From the NCBI GenBank assembly GCA_028275345.1, contig JAPWUV010000005.1:62001-126000 (forward strand): a stretch of 64,000 bases of DNA, in the 5' to 3' direction. Below are positions 26,542 through 35,779 of the stretch, piece after piece. A model generated the notes under the pieces. That model was not told the origin of the DNA. It did not search any database and saw only the letters and a program-made list of their open reading frames with translations. Numbering within the stretch: the stretch's first letter is position 1; the number at the start of each line of letters is the position of its first letter. The stretch is from a bacterium. GTDB lineage: Bacteria; Zhuqueibacterota; Zhuqueibacteria; Oleimicrobiales; Geothermoviventaceae. The position numbers and the translations under genes were made by a program.

Positions 26542-27504
26542 TCACGGGGCGGCATGCTCCATTTGCGAAACCTCTTCCCAGCTGATGGTCACCTGCTTGT
26601 CAGGCAGACATCGCTCGAGTTCCCGGAGCAGATGGAAGAAGTGCTGCTCCAGGGGCGCCTGCGCTCGCCTGGCTGCTGCCCGGGCGATTTCCCCCGCCTG
26701 GAAGCGATTCCCTTGGTAGTAGCGAAACCAAAACGAAGACCCAAGCAAAACGCAGTCCAGCATGTTCCCCCGGTTCGCTGCCTGGACCAGTGCGTAGGTC
26801 GTCACCGCGTTCAGGAAGAATGCGTTCGCCGCGGCGCGAGCGTCGCCAGCATATAGCTGACCAAGGCCGGGCACGACCGTGGAAAGCGCCCTGGCGAGGC
26901 CAGGTGACTTGGCTCTCCTGGGTTCCCCGAGCTGGGTTAGGATGTTGCAAGCTTCGGACAGTGAGGCCCGACAATCCTCAAGAGGCCCGGGATTCTTCTC
27001 AACGGTCTCCAGAGTTTCACGGGCTTGAGTGTAAAGTCCCTGCGAAACCAAGATGGCAGTGAGGGCGAGAGAGGCTGCATCGGCCAGAGCCGGGTCGGTA
27101 TGCTCCCCTTTGAGCCGCAAGAGCTCGACCTTCGCCAGCTCCATCTCTCCGTGAGCCGCAAGGGCGAAAGCTAAGCGGTACCGAATGATCTGGCGGAAGT
27201 GAGTTGGAGGCGCAAAATCGAGGGCACGGCGCCACCAACGGATCGCCTCCGACAAGCGGCCAAGCTTGTAGTGCGCAAACCCGATTTTGTAGCGCGCATA
27301 AGAACCGAGGGGATGATCCGGGGAGAAAAAGAGGAAGCGCTGGTACTCGGTGATGCAGGACTCGTAGTAGCCCCGGGCGAACAAGTCGTCGGCTGCAATC
27401 AGAAGTCCTTTGGATCCTCCGTCCTCGGCTACGCCGACCCCAGCAAAAAAGCAAACCGCGAGGCTAAAAGCGGCAGTGCCGATCAACTTCCGCGCGGATG
27501 GCAC
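26542..27504 (-). CDS. Exported TPR protein with C-terminal VPGxGxLYxG membrane domain (paralogue 2)
   Basis: 320 residues from a GTG at 27504, chosen because GAGGAG lies just upstream and it gives a clean signal peptide (LIGTAAFSLAVCFFAGVGVAE); an ATG at 27567 is the alternative. TPR-like repeats follow (ADDLFARGYYESCITEYQRF, YARYKIGFAHYKLGRLSEAIRWW, RLAFALAAHGEMELAKVEL). The C-terminal third has KSPGLARALS, then VPGLGQLYAG (residues 212-220) and hydrophobic segments, resembling DUF5683/TM2-like domains. The same block occurs in the upstream paralogue at 27464-28384, with which it overlaps by 41 bp. Function unknown; it belongs to the LolA-like/YidD-like operon. Confidence 0.8.
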   Translation of the reverse strand: MPSARKLIGTAAFSLAVCFFAGVGVAEDGGSKGLLIAADDLFARGYYESCITEYQRFLFFSPDHPLGSYARYKIGFAHYKLGRLSEAIRWWRRALDFAPPTHFRQIIRYRLAFALAAHGEMELAKVELLRLKGEHTDPALADAASLALTAILVSQGLYTQARETLETVEKNPGPLEDCRASLSEACNILTQLGEPRRAKSPGLARALSTVVPGLGQLYAGDARAAANAFFLNAVTTYALVQAANRGNMLDCVLLGSSFWFRYYQGNRFQAGEIARAAARRAQAPLEQHFFHLLRELERCLPDKQVTISWEEVSQMEHAAP

Positions 27505-28384
27505 GGCGAAGCTCCTCGCAAAACCCCTCGTTATGAACTCGAGCGGCGACGGCCGAACCGTAGACATTGCCGAAGTGGAAAAAAACGGTAGCTCCCCCGA
27601 AGATCCACCCCTTTAGACTCTTCCTCCCCTGCTGGTGGAAACCTTCGTAGGCCAGCCAGGAGGAGGTTGTGACGACCAGGAAAGAGTAGAGTGCATCGCC
27701 CCGCCGACCTACGTAGAGTTTCCCTGCCCCCGGTACCAACAATGACAAAGCTGCGGCGAGCTCAGGCGACTTCAACGCGGGGGCCTCTCCACGATGCGCG
27801 AGCTCAAGAATCCGCGCCAAGCTCTCGGATGCCACACCGTTGCCACAAATCCCTTCCGCTTGCAAGGCAGCCTCCCGAGCTTCTTGCCATTGTCCGCGGT
27901 CTAGGTAGTACAGAGCCACCAGAAGGCTCGCCCTGCACTTGAGCGCCCCGTCCCCGATCTTTTCCCGATGGTGAAGTGCCACAGGGGGAAAGCTCAGATC
28001 CTTGTCACCCCGCATCCGTGCGCATAGGTATCCGAATCGAGCGGAATCCGCCAAGGACCCCCGGTGCGTTGCTTCCATAGCTTCTAGGAACCAAGCAGCG
28101 GCCCTCTCCGGCCGCCCCATCCGCAACTCGCAGCGCCCGAGCTGAAAGGCAACGTAGTCGGACTTCTCCTGCCAGCCGGAAAGGCGGTAACGTTCGTACT
28201 CACAGGCCGCCCGCTCGTAATCCCCTTGGTCAAAGAGAAAGTCCGCGAAACGCAGGACATTCTCCGGAGTGAAGTAAGTCCGAAGGGAGTCCGCGTTTTG
28301 GGCCTGTCCCTGTGAAAAGCCACGGGAAGGAACCCATAGGGTGATACCGGCCACAAGCCATGATATTCGGGACAGAGCCATCAT
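27464..28384 (-). CDS. Exported TPR protein with C-terminal VPGxGxLYxG membrane domain (paralogue 1)
   Basis: 306 residues. A signal peptide (ISWLVAGITLWVPSRGFSQ) precedes TPR-like helices (FADFLFDQGDYERAACEYERY, FQLGRCELRMGRPERAAAWFLEA, ALYYLDRGQWQEAREAAL). The C-terminal block KSPELAAALS and VPGAGKLYVG (residues 218-226) is followed by two hydrophobic helices (about 232-247 and 259-277). The layout matches the downstream paralogue, which points to an old duplication. The ATG overlaps the stop of the YidD-like gene (ATGA). The TPR part may bind a partner in the periplasm while the C-terminal part sits in the membrane; this is inference. Confidence 0.82.
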   Translation of the reverse strand: MMALSRISWLVAGITLWVPSRGFSQGQAQNADSLRTYFTPENVLRFADFLFDQGDYERAACEYERYRLSGWQEKSDYVAFQLGRCELRMGRPERAAAWFLEAMEATHRGSLADSARFGYLCARMRGDKDLSFPPVALHHREKIGDGALKCRASLLVALYYLDRGQWQEAREAALQAEGICGNGVASESLARILELAHRGEAPALKSPELAAALSLLVPGAGKLYVGRRGDALYSFLVVTTSSWLAYEGFHQQGRKSLKGWIFGGATVFFHFGNVYGSAVAARVHNEGFCEELRRAIRAEVDRHCRF

Positions 28385-28881
28385 GGGCAGGGTCCGGTGG
28401 AATGGCCAGCGGGTTGACGGCTGAAGAGATAATGATCTACCGGGTCCCAGTAACGTCCCGAGCTCTCATCACGGGTGTAGAAGCGCAGCGCGCCGGCCAG
28501 ATTGTGACAGCGCTGGAGCCGATCGCTGGCGAGGAGCAAACCCCGTACAACTCCTGCCCGGTCGATCGCGGTCATGGCAAAGTTCGAGCAGCTCGGTACG
28601 AAATTGCACACCGGCAAGTCCTGGCTGGAAAGGGCAAATTGGTACGCACGGATCCCGAGCTTGAGGGCCGATTTCAGCTCGTTGGCCTCAAAGCCCAGAG
28701 AAACGGCGCCGGGATTGACCGCGTTTCTGGACGCAAACCCCGATCGCTGTAGGCACGCCGTGATGAGCAAGTCCAAATCATCGCGCATAGACTGTGCTTC
28801 CAGGCTGCCAGCTACCGAGAGAACCATCCCCAGCAGTATTGGCAGCCGGAGGAAGGTCAGCTTACCACTTCTTCTTTTCAA
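28381..28881 (-). CDS. Exported YidD-domain (DUF37) protein
   Basis: 166 residues. Residues about 72-127 match YidD, the membrane protein insertion efficiency factor: IRAYQFALSSQDLP, then CNFVPSCSNFAMTAIDRAG and LLLASDRLQRCHN, with the three family cysteines at 92, 98 and 125. Unlike classic YidD (about 70-85 residues, beside rnpA and yidC), it carries an N-terminal signal peptide (LTFLRLPILLGMVLSVAGSLEAQ) and a C-terminal extension (YWDPVDHYLFSRQ). Export would place the domain outside the cytoplasm. It overlaps the LolA-like gene by 20 bp and the next TPR gene by 4 bp, so it is part of a tight operon. Confidence 0.8.
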   Translation of the reverse strand: MKRRSGKLTFLRLPILLGMVLSVAGSLEAQSMRDDLDLLITACLQRSGFASRNAVNPGAVSLGFEANELKSALKLGIRAYQFALSSQDLPVCNFVPSCSNFAMTAIDRAGVVRGLLLASDRLQRCHNLAGALRFYTRDESSGRYWDPVDHYLFSRQPAGHSTGPCP

Positions 28882-29671
28882 CTTTGATCCCCTTCGGGAG
28901 GTGGAAGTCGAGCACCCACGCCGGGAGAGGCTGGTCGGCCGTCAGCCCCTCGACGTGCAACACCTCCTCCGACCTTGCCCCCATCCCACTGGCAACAGTG
29001 GATATTTCCGTCGGGAACCACAACCCACCTACGTCAACGTGTCGGTCGAACTTCGTCCTCGCCCAGCTCTGCGAGTCGGGACTGGCGTAGGAAGCGAAAA
29101 CCGCCCGCCCATTCACTTCACCCACGGTGAAACGAACCGGACCGGCCCGACCCTTGCCTCGAAGCTCGTAGGTCGCCACAAGGGTGTCCCCTTGCGTCCC
29201 ATGGCTGACGAGAATGAAACCGTAGCCTGGGAGTCCGAGATCCGGTCTCGCCGCCATGAGCAGGCTTGAGATGATCGGGAGCTGAGGCGGCCGCTCGCTT
29301 TCCAGGACAAAGGCGCGTCTCTCGTCCGGGTAGTAGATCGTAGTCCTGTTGGCTTGTATACTCATGATCTGCTTCAGCGGACGTGTTACCTCAACTACAA
29401 CCCTGCCCCTTCCCAGGTAGTAGAAACGGCCACCCACTGTGTCAGATCCAAAGGGGCTCCGAGTCCATCGACGAAAGTCCCCCTGCAGATTCGCGAAGTT
29501 TTCCTCGGCCGCGTTGCGGACTGGCTGAGCCCATCCGACCAGTCCGAATAGAATAATCGCGGCACCCGCAGTCCACACTCGGCACAGTCCAGTAAGGCAC
29601 GGCAAGATGCTTGACCACTCCCGAAGGCGAACCGCACTATTGCGAGCGTGTAGCCAGTGAGAAACCGACAT
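28862..29671 (-). CDS. LolA-like exported protein
   Basis: 269 residues from the ATG at 29671; the N-terminus is uncertain because a long leader precedes the hydrophobic signal segment (TAGAAIILFGLVGWAQ), and a later GTG near 29578 is possible. The mature part resembles the LolA/LolB half-barrel: NLQGDFRRW, GRFYYLGRGRVVVEVTRPLKQIMS, TTIYYPDERRAFVLE, then strands to FHLPKGIKVEKKKW. LolA carries lipoproteins across the periplasm, but many LolA-fold proteins serve other lipid-binding roles. It is the first gene of the operon with the YidD-like protein and two TPR proteins. Confidence 0.65.
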   Translation of the reverse strand: MSVSHWLHARNSAVRLREWSSILPCLTGLCRVWTAGAAIILFGLVGWAQPVRNAAEENFANLQGDFRRWTRSPFGSDTVGGRFYYLGRGRVVVEVTRPLKQIMSIQANRTTIYYPDERRAFVLESERPPQLPIISSLLMAARPDLGLPGYGFILVSHGTQGDTLVATYELRGKGRAGPVRFTVGEVNGRAVFASYASPDSQSWARTKFDRHVDVGGLWFPTEISTVASGMGARSEEVLHVEGLTADQPLPAWVLDFHLPKGIKVEKKKW

Positions 29672-29786
29672 TCTCCCACCCCCTGGAACCGAATTCGTGA
29701 GGAGGGGAGCTTCCCCGTTCTCTTTCCTTCCATTCACGCTTTTCGCATCTCGATCTGGCACCCTCCGAGGCGGAAACTGGGTTCCT

Positions 29787-29815
29787 GCCGCCCCTTGCCT
29801 CCAGCAAGGGGCGGC
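29787..29815. repeat. Perfect 12-bp inverted repeat
   Basis: GCCGCCCCTTGC and its exact complement, separated by five bases. It would form a very stable RNA hairpin on either strand. It is about 116 bp upstream of the LolA-like start codon and has no T-run on either side. Confidence 0.8.
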
Positions 29816-29917
29816 AACTGCCACGCCGGCCAATTACCGGGAGCAGATGGACCCCCTCTTTCCGCCGGGTACGAACTGACCCATCACAACGGGCTTCGTC
29901 CCCCGGAGGAATTCGAA

Positions 29918-29948
29918 GGGGGAGCATCGCCGCGTCGGACGCTCCCCC
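29918..29948. repeat. 8-bp inverted repeat
   Basis: GGGGGAGC and GCTCCCCC separated by 15 bases. It belongs to the hairpin cluster upstream of the LolA-like operon. Confidence 0.7.
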
Positions 29949-30630
29949 CTATCCGCATCGCTTGTGTCCCGCCAGGCTCTTCGCCTGGGGCACGCCCCGA
30001 TGGAAAGCCGCACCCTCTGACCCCTCAGGGACCTCTCAGGGGACCTCGCGAGTGTATCCCTCCGAGTTAGCCCTTCCGATGCAGCTGATCGGGGCGTTCC
30101 AGGTCTTGATCACCTTGCCTCACTCCGTTAGCATTCCGGGTGCTGGAATGACCCACTCGAACGCCTTCCGCACCACTGCTCTGGCCGGCGGCCCTGATGG
30201 ACTGACCTCTGCAACGACCCGATCGGCGAAACAATCCAGGCATCCGATGGAAACTAGACCCTGCCATCCCCGTCCGACCGGACCCGCACCTTCCCCCTTA
30301 CCCAAGGATCCGGGGAAACTGCATTGGGGAAGTCAGCAGCCCCGCGGCACAAACATTTGGCCTCGCGGGTAAGAAAGCCAGCCAACCTCCGGATGGCGGC
30401 GAGACGCCGTCAGTGAACCGATTTCAAGCCTGTCCTCCACCCCCTCTCCCGCTGTCTGCTCAGCTCTCGCCACGCCACCACCCCCTGCCTGACCTCGGTT
30501 CACAATTCCTGGCGCCTTCCCCAAGCCCAACGCGGCCCTCCAGCCCGCGAAGGTGTCTGGGTTTGTCCGCGAGAGCTCGACTTCCCTACACGGCCTGCAG
30601 AGCAAGTCCGTTGCTACTCTCGCAGCGGGG

Positions 30631-31062
30631 CTATTCGGAGCTGGCCGCTACAACCAGCAAAAGGTACAGAACAAGCTCGAGACCGGTTGCGGCCAAGCAT
30701 CCATTCAGCGCATGCTTACTCCTGATCCTCTTGGCCTCAATTCGGTAGCAATCCGTGTACTGGGCCACGTAATCGGGCGATTTGCCCACCAGAGCATAGG
30801 CCGGCGGATTCGACTCAATCGCGTACGCGATGATCCAACCCAATACACCGCCCAGGCAGCCAATGGCAAACCAAGTCGCGCCATTCACATCCGCTTGGGC
30901 CTGTGCCTTCGCAGCGGCGCACGCATCCTGAGACTCCTGGAGCCAGAGAGTCGGACCCGTCGCCGCCCAAAGCTCCGAGCTAATGGGCAGCAGCACCAGA
31001 GCGTAAACCAACACCGCCGCAATGCAAGCAACCACCGGGCTTCGCGCACGCATCCCCTTCAT
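30631..31062 (-). CDS. Small two-helix membrane protein with GKSPDYV motif, unknown function
   Basis: 143 residues from the ATG at 31062, preceded by GGAAGGAGG. A signal-like segment (VVACIAAVLVYALVLLPISSELWA) is followed by a Cys/Ala-rich helix (DACAAAKAQAQADV), a membrane segment (WFAIGCLGGVLGWIIAYAI), the motif ALVGKSPDYVAQYTDCY, a basic helix (RIEAKRIRSK), and a final membrane segment (GCLAATGLELVLYLLLVVA). The motif looks like that of small uncharacterised proteins in FCB and related phyla, but I cannot name the family. Four cysteines in the mature part could pair. It stands alone in a gene-poor stretch. Confidence 0.72.
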   Translation of the reverse strand: MKGMRARSPVVACIAAVLVYALVLLPISSELWAATGPTLWLQESQDACAAAKAQAQADVNGATWFAIGCLGGVLGWIIAYAIESNPPAYALVGKSPDYVAQYTDCYRIEAKRIRSKHALNGCLAATGLELVLYLLLVVAASSE

Positions 31063-31556
31063 GGTAACCTCCTTCCGCTTGCTCTCACACCCCACGCCTG
31101 CGCGGTCCTCTTACACGCGAACTGAGTTCTCCAGGCTTGACCCCAGTCCCTCTTGCCTCACCTCCTTTCGAAGCCTCTTATTTGGTGTGATAGCGGTGCC
31201 CAGAACCCGACGGCATAGTAAGAGCCCCCTGCCGCGTCTTCCTGCGCCCCGCAGTGGGAGCACTCCATTCCCTTACTACGTCGACCTTCAATGTCCGTGA
31301 CAGCAGTGGGGAGATTGTGCCGCAAAATTAGCGGTCCGTATCAAGAAAGCCAAGGACCGATGCGTAGGTAGTCAAAGAGTGTTTCTGACAACCTCGTCTT
31401 TTCCCAGCAAGAGGGATACAAATGCCTTGGAACGCCAAGACCTACCACCCCGATAGACCATCGTGTTCTCATTGCCTCAGGCCCTTTCTCCCATTCCGGT
31501 ACCTTGCAAACCCTCGCCGGCCTGCGACTTGCATGCCTGAGCGGCGTCTTGCGGAT
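31063..31556. other. Intergenic region with a putative promoter
   Basis: About 490 bp without a credible gene. Besides the promoter at 31325-31353 I see no clear terminator for the PLP enzyme gene that ends at 31557 and no known RNA family. Confidence 0.4.
31325..31353 (-). promoter_or_regulatory. Putative promoter of the small membrane protein gene
   Basis: TTGGCT at 31353-31348, a 17-bp spacer, TAATTT at 31330-31325. It implies a leader of about 255 bases before the ATG at 31062. Confidence 0.4.
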
Positions 31557-32756
31557 CTAAGCCGGCACCTTCTTCAAGGCCTGGGAGAGATCGTTGATCA
31601 GGTCGTTCACATCCTCGATGCCAACAGAAAGCCGCACCAGACCCTCCGTGATCCCCACCTTCTCCAGCTCCTCGCGAGTGTACGTGGAGTGGGTCATGCT
31701 GGCGGGGTGTTCGATCAGCGTGTCCACATCGCCCAAGCTCACGGCCAAGGTCATGAGCTTCACCGAGTCCATGAGGATTTCCCCGGCCCTCCGGCCGCCT
31801 TTCAGCTCGAAGGCGATCATCCCGCCGAAGCCCGTCATCTGTTTCACCGCCAGCTCGTGTTGCGGATGAATCCGGAGGCCCGGGTAGTAAACCTTGCTCA
31901 CCTTGGGGTGGAAGCTGAGGTACTGGGCAATGCGCATGGCATTCCAGGAGTGCCGCTCCATCCGCACCGGGAGCGTTTTGAGACCCCTCAGGAGAAGCCA
32001 AGCATTGAAGGGACTGAGGCACCCTCCGAGGTCCCTCAACGTCTCCCGGCGCGCCTTCTCGATGATCTCCTTGGGACCCACGATGACACCTCCGATCGTG
32101 TCTCCGTGGCCCCCGATGTATTTCGTGGCGCTGTGGACCACGATGTCGGCGCCGAACTGGAGCGGGCGCTGGTAGTAGGGAGTGGCGAAGGTATTGTCCA
32201 CCACGAGCTTGGCCCCGTGGCGATGGGCGATCTCCGCCATCTTGGCGATGTCGATGATCTTCAGGGTGGGATTCGAGGGGGTTTCGATGAAAAGGATGCG
32301 GGTGTTGGCATCGAAGGCGGCCTCCACTTCTTCGGGCTTCGTCGCATCGACGTCCCGGACCTCGATCCCCATCTTGCTGAGCGTGTGGCGGAAGAGCTCG
32401 TGCGTGCCTCCGTACAATGTATCCGATGCGACCAGATTCTCGCCGGAACGCATCAAGGTGAGGATCACCGTGGTGGTTGCCGCCATGCCCGACGCCGTGG
32501 CCAAGGCCGCCTCCCCTCCCTCGAGGAAGGCCATCTCCCGCTCGAAGGCCACCAGCGTGGGATTGCCGAGGCGCGTGTACACGTACCCCTCGCGCTCACC
32601 CGCGAAGATCTCGGCCCCTTCGCGGGCGCTGCGGAAGGCGAAGGTCGAGCTCTGGTAGATCGGCACGTTGAGGGCCCGCGTGTACGGATCCGGGCCGCCG
32701 GACCCGTGCACGCAGATCGTGGCGAAGCTCATCTTGCGTAATTCGGATTCCTTCAT
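31557..32756 (-). CDS. Cys/Met metabolism PLP enzyme (methionine gamma-lyase / cystathionine gamma-lyase family)
   Basis: 399 residues with the complete family frame: VPIYQSSTFAF, YTRLGNPT, ASGMAA, VVDNTFATPYYQRP, the PLP-binding Lys212 in HSATKYIGGHGD, and SLGDVDTLIEHPASMTHSTY. Members cleave or exchange sulfur-amino-acid side chains. The Cys found in true methionine gamma-lyases (YGCT) is Gly here (YGGT, residues 115-118), while the C-terminal MTHSTYTREE block is methionine-lyase-like, so the exact substrate is open: methionine, cystathionine or homocysteine. It lies 76 bp downstream of glutamate dehydrogenase, which suggests amino-acid catabolism. ATG behind GAGGAGG. Confidence 0.88.
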   Translation of the reverse strand: MKESELRKMSFATICVHGSGGPDPYTRALNVPIYQSSTFAFRSAREGAEIFAGEREGYVYTRLGNPTLVAFEREMAFLEGGEAALATASGMAATTTVILTLMRSGENLVASDTLYGGTHELFRHTLSKMGIEVRDVDATKPEEVEAAFDANTRILFIETPSNPTLKIIDIAKMAEIAHRHGAKLVVDNTFATPYYQRPLQFGADIVVHSATKYIGGHGDTIGGVIVGPKEIIEKARRETLRDLGGCLSPFNAWLLLRGLKTLPVRMERHSWNAMRIAQYLSFHPKVSKVYYPGLRIHPQHELAVKQMTGFGGMIAFELKGGRRAGEILMDSVKLMTLAVSLGDVDTLIEHPASMTHSTYTREELEKVGITEGLVRLSVGIEDVNDLINDLSQALKKVPA

Positions 32757-32832
32757 ACAGCCTCCTCTCTTCCCGTTCCGCCGGAAGGGAATGCAATTCC
32801 GGAGGGCAAGACCTGCCTCCGCCGCTGTATCC

Positions 32833-34080
<1,248 letters not shown>

Positions 34081-34155
34081 GGCCTTCTCCTTTGGGTTAG
34101 TCCGACCTACCTGTTCCCCGATCCCGGAATCCCGGGCGATGAACGCCCTTTGGGC

Positions 34156-34190
34156 AAAAAAGAGGTCGGGCCTGCTGTGCGCCCGACCTC
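34156..34190 (-). terminator. Intrinsic terminator upstream of gdhA
   Basis: Perfect 10-bp stem GAGGTCGGGC/GCCCGACCTC with a 9-base loop, followed by six Ts on the minus strand. It lies 186 bp beyond the NtrC-type gene and 76 bp before the gdhA start, so it either ends the sensor-regulator operon or acts as an attenuator of gdhA. Confidence 0.85.
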
Positions 34191-34375
34191 CCGATCTCCA
34201 ATTCTTCCTCCTTGACGGCAAGGTGATGTTGTGAGCTCGACCTCCGCGCTGCGAAGGCCGAGCCAAGTATGGCCACCTTCCTGACCGGCTCCGTCGCGAG
34301 CCATCTTTGTCGCAGATGAGCTAGCAAAGCGCGTGCCTCGAGAGACTCCGCTTGCCTTTGCATCTCGGGCATACC

Positions 34376-35779
34376 TCAATGATGGCTCTTGGCGAGGGGT
34401 TTTCTGGGAACCCGGATCCCCAGCTCAGCAAGCTTCCGGTAGAGGGAGGACTGACTGAGGCCCAGCACTTTCGCCGCCGCAGGCTTGTCGAATCCCACTC
34501 GCTCGAGCACTCGGTAGATATGCTCGCGTTCGAACTCCCGTACCGCGTCCCGCAGCCGATCCCTTCGCCCCGCCTCGAAGCGGAACTGCGCCAGGTTCGG
34601 CGGCAGGTGATGCACGCGGATCATCTCGTCGTCGCAGAGGATCATCGCGCGCTCGATCACATTCTCCAATTCCCGAACGTTGCCTTTCCACTCGTAATTC
34701 ACCAGCACGCTCATCGTCTGGTCGTCCACGCCGCGCACGCGCTTCCCAAGGGCGCGGTTGTGCCGTTCGACGAAATACTGCACGAGCAGTGGGATATCCT
34801 CCTTCCTTTCCCGCAGCGGGGGAATGTCGATGTTCACCACATTGAGCCGGTAGAAGAGATCCTCACGGAAGCGTCCCTCGCGCACCTCCGCGGCGAGATC
34901 CCGGTTCGAGGCCGCGAGGATCCGGACGTCCACTCGCACGGGCCTCGTTCCACCGACGGGCAAAAACTCCTTCTCCTCGATGGCTCGCAAGAGCCGGACC
35001 TGCAGGTTCAACGGGATCGCGCAGACCTCATCCAGAAACAGGGTGCCGCCATTGGCTACTTTGAAAAGCCCGTCTTTGTCGCGCGTAGCCCCGGTGAAGG
35101 CCCCCTTCACGTGGCCGAAGAGCTCGCTCTCGATGAGGTTTTCCGGAATCGCCCCGCAATTGATCGCCATGAAGGGCGCGTTCCGCCGTGGGCTATACTG
35201 GTGGATGAGTCTGGCCACCAGCTCCTTCCCGGTCCCGCTCTCCCCCGTGATCAGCACAGTGGTATTGATCGGGGCCACGCGGCGGACAAGCTCCAGCACG
35301 CGGCGGATGGCCGGACTGGTGCCGATCATCTGCTCCTTGGCCCGGGCACTCTCCAGCTGTTGTCGAAGAAGCAGATTCTCGCGGCTCAGGGCCTGTTTCT
35401 CCAGGGCCTTCTGGATGGCCTTCAGCACGGTCACCCGCTTGAACGGCTTGGTGATGAAATCGTAGGCCCCTTCCTTCATCGCCTCCACGGCGGACTCCAC
35501 CGTGCCGTACGCCGTGAGCATGATCACTTCCGTTTCCGGGCTGATGCGCTTGCACTCGCGGAGGAACTCCGTCCCGCTCATCTCCGGCATGCGCAAATCG
35601 CTGAGGACGACATCCACGGACTCCCGCTGCAGAATCTCAAGGCCCAGCCGCGCCCGTTCGGCGAGGAACACGCGGTACCCTTCCTTGACCAGCGCTTTCT
35701 CCAGGGACTGCAGGAGATCGCGCTCGTCATCCACCACGAGCACCGTCTTCCGGTCCCTCAGGTTCAGTTCCTCAGTCAT
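34376..35779 (-). CDS. NtrC-family sigma54-dependent response regulator
   Basis: 467 residues: receiver (Asp61 in VVLSDLRMPEMSG, Lys in ITKPFK), AAA+ domain (Walker A GESGTGKE, the sigma54-contact loop GAFTGA, Walker B LFLDEV, sensor and arginine-finger region FREDLFYRLNVV), and a Fis-type helix-turn-helix (AAAKVLGLSQSSLYRKLAELG). It should activate sigma54 promoters after phosphorylation by the kinase encoded immediately upstream; the ATG overlaps the kinase stop (ATGA). The target genes are unknown; the divergent transporter and gdhA are candidates only by position. Confidence 0.96.
   Translation of the reverse strand: MTEELNLRDRKTVLVVDDERDLLQSLEKALVKEGYRVFLAERARLGLEILQRESVDVVLSDLRMPEMSGTEFLRECKRISPETEVIMLTAYGTVESAVEAMKEGAYDFITKPFKRVTVLKAIQKALEKQALSRENLLLRQQLESARAKEQMIGTSPAIRRVLELVRRVAPINTTVLITGESGTGKELVARLIHQYSPRRNAPFMAINCGAIPENLIESELFGHVKGAFTGATRDKDGLFKVANGGTLFLDEVCAIPLNLQVRLLRAIEEKEFLPVGGTRPVRVDVRILAASNRDLAAEVREGRFREDLFYRLNVVNIDIPPLRERKEDIPLLVQYFVERHNRALGKRVRGVDDQTMSVLVNYEWKGNVRELENVIERAMILCDDEMIRVHHLPPNLAQFRFEAGRRDRLRDAVREFEREHIYRVLERVGFDKPAAAKVLGLSQSSLYRKLAELGIRVPRKPLAKSHH

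Larger units (their letters stand above)
29672..30630. other. Hairpin-rich noncoding region (about 960 bp)
   Basis: No reading frame here has a credible ribosome site, composition or family match. It holds at least three strong inverted repeats close together (29787-29815, 29918-29948, 29972-29988), with no U-run behind them. It separates the four-gene LolA/YidD/TPR operon from the small membrane protein gene at 30631-31062. The second half (30060-30630) shows nothing clear. Confidence 0.5.

Noticed and set aside
29657-30070. 137-codon plus-strand frame in the hairpin-rich region
   Set aside because: Pro/Arg-rich, crosses all three hairpins, and has no ribosome site or family resemblance.
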